A stretch of DNA of 17,120 nucleotides from UBA5499 sp002426275 (GTDB taxonomy: Bacteria; Bacillota; DTU084). The DNA lies in contig CALASN010000118.1 in assembly GCA_937888735.1 (NCBI GenBank), positions 1-17,120 on the forward strand. Direction: 5' to 3'. Position numbers and translations under genes: made by a program. A model generated the notes under the pieces. It made no database searches. It worked only from the letters and a program-made list of their open reading frames with translations, and was not told where the DNA came from. The number at the start of each line of letters is the position of its first letter. The first letter of the stretch is position 1. Below are positions 1 to 5,269 of this stretch, piece after piece.

Positions 1-572
1 GCATGGTGATGAAGCCTGAGCCGATTTTTGGGGCTGTGGAAGAGTTGACGCCTCAGGCAAACTGCGAGGTGATTCTCCTTACGCCTCAGGGCGTGCCGCT
101 GACGCAGAAGCTGGTGGAGGAGCTGGCGGGGCAAGAGCGGCTAGTGCTGATTGCCGGCCATTACGAAGGCGTGGACGAACGGGTGCGCACGCGGCTTGTG
201 ACCAGAGAGATCTCCATCGGAGATTACGTGCTCACAGGCGGCGAATTGCCGGCTATGGTGCTGGTGGACGCGGTCAGTCGTCTTTTGCCGGGAGTTTTAG
301 GCGAAGAGCAATCAGCCAGAGAAGACTCTCACACCACAGGGCTGCTGGAATATCCGCAGTACACCAGGCCGCGCGATTTCCGCGGTCAGCTGGTGCCGGA
401 GATTCTGCTGTCCGGCGATCACGGCAGAATTGCCCGCTGGCGGCGCAAAGAATCGCTCCGCCGCACTCTCTTGCGGCGGCCGGATCTTCTGGCCACGGCC
501 GTTTTGACCGAGGAAGATGAAGCGCTGCTGGCCCAGATCAGGGAAGAAGAAATGTTGGCTAGGAAAATTTGA
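1..572 (+). CDS. trmD: tRNA (guanine-N1)-methyltransferase TrmD, 5' end missing
   Basis: Methylates G37 next to the anticodon of certain tRNAs with S-adenosylmethionine, which prevents +1 frameshifting; a cytoplasmic SPOUT-class homodimer. The window opens inside the gene: reading from base 3 gives 189 residues, against about 240-250 for the family, so roughly 58 N-terminal residues are missing. The first visible residues (MVMKPEP) match the stretch after the family's GGGPG motif, so they are internal and not a start. The SPOUT trefoil-knot signatures are present: LIAGHYEGVDERV, then EISIGDYVLTGGELPAM, then the linker with REDS and the C-terminal LEYPQYTRP segment. rplS follows, as in most Bacillota, where rimM-trmD-rplS is the usual order. 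The trmD stop codon lies inside the -35 element of the rplS promoter. Confidence 0.97.
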   Translation, partial: MVMKPEPIFGAVEELTPQANCEVILLTPQGVPLTQKLVEELAGQERLVLIAGHYEGVDERVRTRLVTREISIGDYVLTGGELPAMVLVDAVSRLLPGVLGEEQSAREDSHTTGLLEYPQYTRPRDFRGQLVPEILLSGDHGRIARWRRKESLRRTLLRRPDLLATAVLTEEDEALLAQIREEEMLARKI

Positions 573-596
573 CTTTCGGTTCACCTATGCTATAAT
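569..596 (+). promoter_or_regulatory. Sigma-A-type promoter for rplS
   Basis: TTGACT (569-574) and a perfect TATAAT (591-596) are separated by 16 bases. The -35 box matches the consensus at five of six positions, and the TGA stop of trmD is part of it. Transcription should start near 603, giving a leader of about 115 bases before rplS. This is the best promoter visible in the window and would let rplS be expressed independently of trmD. Confidence 0.75.
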
Positions 597-602
597 TTCA
601 GT

Positions 603-705
603 ATTAGGAAGTATACGTAACTGTGTTGGAGGAGCCGACACAGTATGGGGGCCGGACACCCCAGAAGCCTACCGGTGGAATAGCAATACTTTCACCGTAG
701 TTCAC
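603..705 (+). ncRNA. Structured 5' leader of rplS, candidate L19 autoregulatory leader
   Basis: The leader folds into three adjacent hairpins. The first pairs 620-629 with 635-644 (ten pairs, one G-U, loop AGGAG). The second pairs 646-650 with 659-663. The third pairs 673-680 with 690-697 (eight pairs, one G-U) and ends just before the ribosome binding site AAGGAGG (706-712). The loop of the second hairpin contains CCGG (652-655), which could also pair with CCGG at 672-675, so a pseudoknot or alternative fold is possible. A ribosomal protein leader upstream of rplS (the L19 leader) is known in Bacillota; position and architecture agree, but I could not compare the sequence with the family model. 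No T-run is seen before the gene, so control would more likely act on translation than on termination. Confidence 0.6.
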
Positions 706-719
706 AAGGAGGAGCAAAA

Positions 720-1061
720 GTGGGTTTGATAGAAACAGTTGAGAGCCAATACCTCAGAGACGATATTCCCCAGTTCAGGCCCGGCGATACCGTAAAGGTT
801 CACGCTAAGGTCGTGGAAGGCGGCAGGGAAAGGATTCAGATCTTTGAGGGCGTTGTGATCAGAAAACAGGGCGGAGGTCTCACAGAGTCTTTCACCGTAC
901 GGAAGATCTCCAGCGGTGTGGGCGTTGAGAGGACCTTCCCGATCCATTCCCCCAGGGTGGCGAAAATCGAAGTTGTAAGGCATGGTAAAGTACGGAGAGC
1001 TAAACTGTATTACCTGCGCACGCGCTCCGGTAAAGCCGCCAGGATTAAGGAAAGAAGATAG
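720..1061 (+). CDS. rplS: 50S ribosomal protein L19
   Basis: Component of the large ribosomal subunit, located at the 30S-50S interface. The 113 residues match the usual length. Family hallmarks are visible: the opening IETVESQYLRDDIPQFRPGDTV, the central RIQIFEGVVIRKQGGG, and the basic C-terminus with LYYLRTRSGKAARIKER. The start is GTG at 720, seven bases after a near-perfect Shine-Dalgarno AAGGAGG (706-712). It follows trmD but has its own promoter and a structured leader. lepB begins 13 bases after its stop, so the two are probably co-transcribed. Confidence 0.98.
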   Translation: MGLIETVESQYLRDDIPQFRPGDTVKVHAKVVEGGRERIQIFEGVVIRKQGGGLTESFTVRKISSGVGVERTFPIHSPRVAKIEVVRHGKVRRAKLYYLRTRSGKAARIKERR

Positions 1062-1074
1062 GGGGCGCAAAGCT

Positions 1075-1638
1075 GTGACGCCAACCGCCAAATCTCAAGT
1101 GCTTGAGTACGTGGAGTCTTTTGTCACCGCAGCCATCTTGGCTGCCGTAATCATTATCTTTATCGGTCAGAATTTCGTTGTCCAGGGCAGCTCCATGGAG
1201 CCGAATCTCCATAATCGCGAGCGGCTTTTCGTGGAAAAGCTCAGCTATCGGTTTCGAGCTCCCAAACGCGGAGAGGTGGTCGTGTTCAAATATCCCGCTC
1301 ATCCGCGGCGGAAGTTCATCAAAAGGGTTGCCGGCATCCCAGGCGATGAAGTTAAGATTCGAGAGAATAAGGTTTACGTAAACGGCGCAAAATTAGAGGA
1401 AGATTATCTGGACAGCCTCACTTACGGAGACTTTGGTCCAGTTTATGTTCCGCCGGGCCATCTGTTCGTATTGGGAGATAATCGGAACAACAGCGAAGAT
1501 AGTCGCTTTCAGGATGTTGGTTTCGTCCCCTATGAAAACGTGGTGGGCAGAGCTTGCTTCCGCTGGTGGCCTCCCACAAAGATGACGGTAATACGGCGAC
1601 CAGGAGTATTTTTACAGCTTGATAAAGCGGCGCAATAG
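1075..1638 (+). CDS. lepB: Signal peptidase I
   Basis: Membrane-anchored serine/lysine protease that removes signal peptides from exported proteins on the outer face of the membrane. The 187-residue product has one N-terminal membrane segment (about residues 17-31), the catalytic serine in the SSMEPNL box (Ser40), the catalytic lysine in FIKRVAGIPGD (Lys83) and the conserved GDNRNNSEDSR box near the C-terminus. This is the short, single-anchor Gram-positive (SipS-like) form. The chosen GTG at 1075 is preceded by AGGGGG (1060-1065). The reading frame stays open upstream to 982, but that part lies inside rplS and would add an unlikely extension. The last codons form one arm of a terminator-like hairpin. 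Confidence 0.96.
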   Translation: MTPTAKSQVLEYVESFVTAAILAAVIIIFIGQNFVVQGSSMEPNLHNRERLFVEKLSYRFRAPKRGEVVVFKYPAHPRRKFIKRVAGIPGDEVKIRENKVYVNGAKLEEDYLDSLTYGDFGPVYVPPGHLFVLGDNRNNSEDSRFQDVGFVPYENVVGRACFRWWPPTKMTVIRRPGVFLQLDKAAQ

Positions 1639-1648
1639 CGCCGCTTTT
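1624..1648 (+). terminator. Intrinsic-terminator-like hairpin at the end of lepB
   Basis: A perfect ten-pair stem (AAAGCGGCGC at 1624-1633 with its complement at 1638-1647) closes an AATA loop and runs into a short T tract ending at 1648. The lepB stop codon (1636-1638) lies within the loop and stem. The GC-rich stem is strong but only four Ts follow, so termination may be partial, leaving some read-through into rbgA. Confidence 0.6.
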
Positions 1649-1699
1649 AAAATGCTATGATTCAGCATCATTTGCCGGAAGCTGAACGGAGGAGATTTA

Positions 1700-2482
1700 T
1701 TGTTGCACGGTATGCCGGGGCATATGCAAAAAGCGCGTCTTGCCATCGCAAAATACGCCAAGGTTTTGGATTGTTATTTGTTGGTGCTGGATAGCAGGGC
1801 CCCAGACAGCACTTGGGACAGCCGGTTGGCGGCGCGGTTTCAACATAAGCTGGTGGTGGTATTGAACAGGGCGGCATTGGCAAACCCTGAGCAGACCGGC
1901 CGCTGGGTTGAGCATTTCACGCGCGCAGGCTTCACCGCCTTGGCTGTCGACGCCAAAGCCGGAACGGGAATGGGCAAGCTGCGAGCGGTTTTGGAAAGCA
2001 AAGCCAAGGGGAAAAAGCCGTTGCATGTTGCGGTGACGGGGCTGCCCAACACGGGCAAAAGCACAATCCTCAACAGCCTTCTGGGCAGAAAAGCCAGTAA
2101 AGTGGAAAACAGGCCCGGCGTCACCCGCGGCCCCCAGTGGGTGAAAGTCGGCAATCTGGTGATTTTAGATACGCCAGGAGTGCTCACAGCCAGCTCGGAT
2201 CTGAAAAGCCCTATTTTAGCCGCTTTAGGAATAGTTGCCTCTGACAGCGAGCCAACAGCAAGCTGGCTAGTTGCGCGGCTGCTCTCCCGCAGCTCTGGGG
2301 CGCTGGCGTGTTTTGGCCTTGCTTCTCCGCCTGAGCCTGGGCAGGAACTTTCTGCCATCGCTGAAAAACAAGGCTGGCTTCGCCGGGGAGCGCAGCCGGA
2401 TTATGCCCGCACCTCGCAGGGCGTTTTAGCGGCTTTTCAAAGCGGAAAAATGGGGAGATGGACTCTGGAGGAGATCAGGTAG
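1700..2482 (+). CDS. rbgA: Ribosome biogenesis GTPase RbgA/YlqF, with a degenerate G4 motif
   Basis: Circularly permuted GTPase of the YlqF/YawG family, which helps late 50S subunit assembly. The 260 residues show the permuted order: PGHM near the start (His8 corresponds to the histidine implicated in GTP hydrolysis), the LDSRAP box (residues 30-35), the G4 position at 56-59, the P-loop GLPNTGKST (114-122), switch I GVTRG, and G3 DTPG (157-160). The G4 motif, NKxD in the family, reads NRAA here, so the aspartate that recognises guanine is absent. The C-terminal helical domain is present but somewhat short. The start is TTG at 1700, seven bases after GGAGG (1688-1692); TTG at 1703 is nearly as good. 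Position between lepB and rnhB is the usual Bacillota context. Family assignment is safe; normal GTP specificity is not. Confidence 0.9.
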   Translation: MLHGMPGHMQKARLAIAKYAKVLDCYLLVLDSRAPDSTWDSRLAARFQHKLVVVLNRAALANPEQTGRWVEHFTRAGFTALAVDAKAGTGMGKLRAVLESKAKGKKPLHVAVTGLPNTGKSTILNSLLGRKASKVENRPGVTRGPQWVKVGNLVILDTPGVLTASSDLKSPILAALGIVASDSEPTASWLVARLLSRSSGALACFGLASPPEPGQELSAIAEKQGWLRRGAQPDYARTSQGVLAAFQSGKMGRWTLEEIR

Positions 2483-2508
2483 ACCCGATAGTTCCTGACA
2501 ATTGAGAA

Positions 2509-2538
2509 GGAATATTTCGGCAGAAGGCGAAATATTCC
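2509..2538 (+). promoter_or_regulatory. Perfect 11-pair hairpin just before the rnhB ribosome binding site
   Basis: GGAATATTTCG (2509-2519) pairs without mismatch with 2528-2538 around an eight-base loop. No T-run follows, so it is not a standard terminator. It ends two bases before the G-rich ribosome binding site of rnhB (2541-2551). It may affect mRNA stability or translation, or be a copy of a dispersed intergenic repeat; one copy cannot tell these apart. Confidence 0.5.
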
Positions 2539-2553
2539 ACAGGGGGGGAGAAG

Positions 2554-3171
2554 ATGCCTAGTTGGCTTTACGAAAGAAACGCCAGGCAGGAAGGATATAA
2601 AGCGATCGCGGGCGTGGATGAGGCCGGGCGCGGCCCCTTAGCCGGTCCCGTGGTGGCGGCCGCGGTTGTCCTGCCTGATAATTATCACACTTCTTTTTTA
2701 GATGATTCAAAAAAATTAAGCGTCAAAAAAAGAGAGCTCCTTTTCCAGCAATTGCAGAAGTCTGTTCGCACGGGCATCGGGCTGGCTGAGCCGGCTGAAA
2801 TCGAAGAATTAAATATTCTGAACGCCACTTTTTTGGCCATGCGACGGGCTCTTGCCGCAATCGGGCTCGTGGATTATATTTTGGTGGACGGGAAGTTTCC
2901 CATCAGCAGCCTCTGCGTACCTCAAAAGCCGATTATCGGCGGCGATGCGGCTTCCTTCAGCATTGCCGCGGCTTCCATTATCGCCAAAGTCACAAGAGAT
3001 CGGCTGATGGATGACTTGGCAAAGCTTTATCCGTTTTATGGCTGGGAACATAATCGTGGCTATGCCACGCGGGATCATTTGGCAGCTCTAGCGCAGTTTG
3101 GGCCGAGTCCAGCTCATAGGTTTTCGTTTGAGCCCGTAGCTTCCATGGCAAGGAGGAATCTTCTTGCATAG
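2554..3171 (+). CDS. rnhB: Ribonuclease HII
   Basis: Type 2 RNase H, which cuts the RNA strand of RNA-DNA hybrids and starts removal of single ribonucleotides built into DNA. The 205-residue protein carries the signature GVDEAGRGPLAGPVV with the acidic pair Asp22-Glu23 and the GRG motif (25-27), the third carboxylate Asp112 in VDGK, a fourth at Asp131 in GGD, and the AASIIAKVTRD block. The HNRGYAT segment and C-terminal H-R-F-S-F complete the family pattern. The ATG at 2554 lies after AGGGGGGGAGA. Its last eight bases overlap the start of the downstream HD-GYP gene, whose ribosome binding site (AAGGAGG, 3150-3156) lies inside rnhB, so the two are translationally linked. Confidence 0.97.
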   Translation: MPSWLYERNARQEGYKAIAGVDEAGRGPLAGPVVAAAVVLPDNYHTSFLDDSKKLSVKKRELLFQQLQKSVRTGIGLAEPAEIEELNILNATFLAMRRALAAIGLVDYILVDGKFPISSLCVPQKPIIGGDAASFSIAAASIIAKVTRDRLMDDLAKLYPFYGWEHNRGYATRDHLAALAQFGPSPAHRFSFEPVASMARRNLLA

Positions 3172-4219
3172 AGTCAGAGTGGAAAAGCTTGAACCGGGCA
3201 TGATCGTGGCGCGGCCAATTTATTCCAATGACGAGAAAGTGCTGCTCAACAGCGGCGTTGTGCTGAAGGAACGCTTCATCAGGCGCCTGGAGGAGCTTGG
3301 GATCGCTTCCATCGATATTCAAGATGAACTGGGAGATTATGTGCCTCTGGATGTTATTTCCCAGGCCACGCGCAACAGAGCGATTCAAATTTTACGGAAC
3401 AGCGTCAATCAAGTGAGGCTGGGCAAAACCCTTGATCTGGAATCAGTGGAGAGCTGTGTCAGCAAAATCATCGACGAGGTGCTTTCCAATCGTGATATTC
3501 TCATTAGTCTGACAGATATTCGCAGCTTTGACAATTATACATACGGGCATTGCGTTAACGTAGCTATCCTGTCCTTAGTTTGCGGCATCTCAGTGGGGCT
3601 GACTCCTCTGGAGCTGCGGGAACTTACTTTGGGAGCCATCTTGCACGATATCGGAAAGTTGAGAATCCCAGAGGAGATTCTCAATAAACCCGGACGTCTG
3701 ACTAAGGAAGAATATCAATCGGTGATCAAACACGCCAGCATCGGCTATGAGTTGGTAAAAAATATTTCCAAGTTTCCCAGACGTTCCGCATGGGTTGTCT
3801 ATCAGCATCATGAGCGAATGAACGGTTCCGGTTATCCGCAAAAACTCGTTGGCCGGCAGATCGATCTCTTGGCCAGGATCGCCGCCATTGCGGACGTATA
3901 TGACGCCATCACTGCGGATCGCATTTATCAGAAAGGAGTTCTGCCCGCCGAAGCTATTCACGTGCTCAAAAGTCTAGGCAGTTATCAATTTGATCCGGAG
4001 CTGCTGGCCCATTTCGTGAAAAATATCGCGCTCTATCCTGTTGGCAGTAAGGTTTTCCTGTCCGATGGCACTTCAGGAGTTGTTGTGGACGTGAACAAAC
4101 GTTATCCCGCAAGACCTATCGTCCGGGTGTTGTATGACGGCAAAGGCAAAAAGCTCCAGGAGCAGTATGAGGTTGATTTAATTAAAAAAGAGCAATTGGA
4201 AATAACGGACAGCGAATAG
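3164..4219 (+). CDS. HD-GYP domain protein, probable cyclic-di-GMP phosphodiesterase
   Basis: HD-GYP proteins hydrolyse cyclic dinucleotides, mostly c-di-GMP, at a two- or three-metal site. Of the 351 residues, about 1-60 form the short N-terminal module often seen in this family (LEPGMIVARPIY, then a hydrophobic beta and helix pattern ending ERFIRRLEELGI). The HD-GYP domain spans roughly 115-290, with the metal ligands His161-Asp162 in LHDIGK, His215-His216-Glu217, and the GYP motif at 223-225, all intact. The C-terminal 60 residues resemble the small beta domain that often follows. No membrane segment or response-regulator receiver domain is visible, so it is probably cytoplasmic and its input signal is unknown. 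The start is TTG at 3164, seven bases after AAGGAGG, overlapping rnhB by eight bases. Confidence 0.92.
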   Translation: MHRVRVEKLEPGMIVARPIYSNDEKVLLNSGVVLKERFIRRLEELGIASIDIQDELGDYVPLDVISQATRNRAIQILRNSVNQVRLGKTLDLESVESCVSKIIDEVLSNRDILISLTDIRSFDNYTYGHCVNVAILSLVCGISVGLTPLELRELTLGAILHDIGKLRIPEEILNKPGRLTKEEYQSVIKHASIGYELVKNISKFPRRSAWVVYQHHERMNGSGYPQKLVGRQIDLLARIAAIADVYDAITADRIYQKGVLPAEAIHVLKSLGSYQFDPELLAHFVKNIALYPVGSKVFLSDGTSGVVVDVNKRYPARPIVRVLYDGKGKKLQEQYEVDLIKKEQLEITDSE

Positions 4220-4250
4220 TAAAAAACCTGATAAAAAGGGAGGTATGGGG

Positions 4251-4424
4251 ATGGAGCAGACAAGAAAAGAGATCGAAAAACGGGTAGAGCGAATCCGTGA
4301 CGAATTGAACAGACTTGCTTTAGAGAAGGAAGACAGCCTTGCCACTTCAGAACTCCTTGCGCTTTCCCAAGAGTTAGATCAGGTTTTGCTTGCCTGGGTG
4401 AATTTGAAGACATCTAAGGAATAG
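4251..4424 (+). CDS. Spo0E-like aspartyl-phosphate phosphatase (57 residues)
   Basis: Small Spo0E-family proteins dephosphorylate Spo0A-P in Bacillus and so hold back sporulation; others of the family have unknown targets. The product is almost entirely helical, with an N-terminal amphipathic helix (IEKRVERIRDELNRLA) and the family's key motif SQELD at residues 39-43, in the expected two-helix hairpin layout and length. The ATG at 4251 lies seven bases after GGGAGG (4238-4243); an in-frame ATG at 4245 is too close to that site. The gene follows the HD-GYP gene by 31 bases and probably shares its transcript. The C-terminal part after SQELD is short and less typical (LLAWVNLK), so activity on Spo0A is inferred only. 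Confidence 0.8.
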   Translation: MEQTRKEIEKRVERIRDELNRLALEKEDSLATSELLALSQELDQVLLAWVNLKTSKE

Positions 4425-4485
4425 CGAGGCGGCTGGTGGAGAAGATACTAAGGAACAAACTTGCCCGCGCGGGAGGAGGAGAAAG

Positions 4486-4734
4486 ATGAATAACACCGCC
4501 GGGATTCGTCATTTACATACCTGTCCGTCATGTCAAGAAGAAACCTGGCATGCGCTTACTGCGGCTGCGGGAGAGCGTTATGCGCTGACTTGCCTTGCCT
4601 GTGGGCTCACAACTTTGCTGACTCAGGAACAATATCTCGAGCAGCAAAATTGGGAAGCCGATCTGGATCAAGCGTTAAAACTTTGGGAGGAAAACTGGCA
4701 GTCTTCTCCCGAGCCTCCCCAGTCCGACGAGTGA
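4486..4734 (+). CDS. Small zinc-ribbon protein of unknown function
   Basis: An 82-residue protein I do not recognise. Two CxxC knuckles (Cys13/Cys16 and Cys36/Cys39), 20 residues apart, suggest one zinc ribbon. The C-terminal half is acidic and helical (EQYLEQQNWEADLDQALKLWEENW). No signal peptide or membrane segment is seen. The ATG at 4486 is preceded by an exceptionally strong Shine-Dalgarno run, GGAGGAGGAG (4472-4481). It closes the accessory block that starts with the HD-GYP gene; a new promoter follows 28 bases after its stop. A role in nucleic-acid or protein binding would fit the fold but is a guess. Confidence 0.75.
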   Translation: MNNTAGIRHLHTCPSCQEETWHALTAAAGERYALTCLACGLTTLLTQEQYLEQQNWEADLDQALKLWEENWQSSPEPPQSDE

Positions 4735-4761
4735 AAGCGAGTCGCCGGTAGTTTCGTTGGC

Positions 4762-4790
4762 TTTACTTTTTGGTTATTGCTGGTTATAAT
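4762..4790 (+). promoter_or_regulatory. Promoter for the smg-topA unit
   Basis: TTTACT (4762-4767) and a perfect TATAAT (4785-4790) are 17 bases apart. The -35 box is only a four-of-six match, the -10 box and spacing are ideal. A start near 4797 fits the ATG of the next gene at 4819 and argues against the longer upstream reading of that gene. Confidence 0.6.
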
Positions 4791-4818
4791 AGATGGCAAG
4801 GCGACTGGGGTGGAGAAA

Positions 4819-5259
4819 ATGCAAGAGAAAGTAATACGGATCGTTAGCCTTTTAATGAAGAAGCTTTTGGGAAAGGGCAGAGATCCTACTGCGCTGCTCT
4901 CTCAGCTGGCGGAACATTTTACGCAAGAGGAAATCCAAGAGGCCATAGCGCTGATCTTCAATCTTCCAAATTCCCAGGAAGGTTCGGCTTATCTCTCTCA
5001 ACGCGTGCTTGTACCGCAAGAGCGCGTTAAGCTAAACGGTGAAGCCCAAACTTTTCTATATCAAATTATGCAGCGGGGTCTGCTGGGTAAATACGAATTT
5101 GAGCTTGTCCTGTGGGAGGCCTGTCTCTTGGAGATCCCCGAACTTGGCAAGCGGGAATTGGAAATATTGCTGGCAAACGTGATCACAGATCCGGAAAGAT
5201 TATTTCTCACAGGCGTACGCCTTGCAAGTTACGTTCAGGTTGAAGAGCGCATGAACTAG
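4819..5259 (+). CDS. smg: Smg/DUF494 family protein
   Basis: A 146-residue protein of the Smg (DUF494) family, whose biochemical role is unknown. In proteobacteria smg lies between dprA and topA; here it lies directly before topA, with its stop codon overlapping the topA ribosome binding site. Visible features are two helical repeats: a front half pattern (HFTQEEIQEAIALIFNL), a central segment with conserved aromatic and leucine positions (FLYQIMQRGLL), and the C-terminal LANVITDPERLFLTG. The reading frame is open to 4777, but those extra 14 codons cover the promoter. ATG at 4819 after GGGGTGG (4807-4813) is therefore preferred. No catalytic motif is visible. Family call rests on overall pattern and on context. 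Confidence 0.72.
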   Translation: MQEKVIRIVSLLMKKLLGKGRDPTALLSQLAEHFTQEEIQEAIALIFNLPNSQEGSAYLSQRVLVPQERVKLNGEAQTFLYQIMQRGLLGKYEFELVLWEACLLEIPELGKRELEILLANVITDPERLFLTGVRLASYVQVEERMN

Positions 5260-5269
5260 GAGGTTATCA

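Noticed and set aside
982..1074. Upstream extension of lepB to an ATG inside rplS
   Set aside because: The extra 31 residues encode the rplS end in another frame, are absent from signal peptidases, and GTG 1075 has a suitable ribosome binding site.
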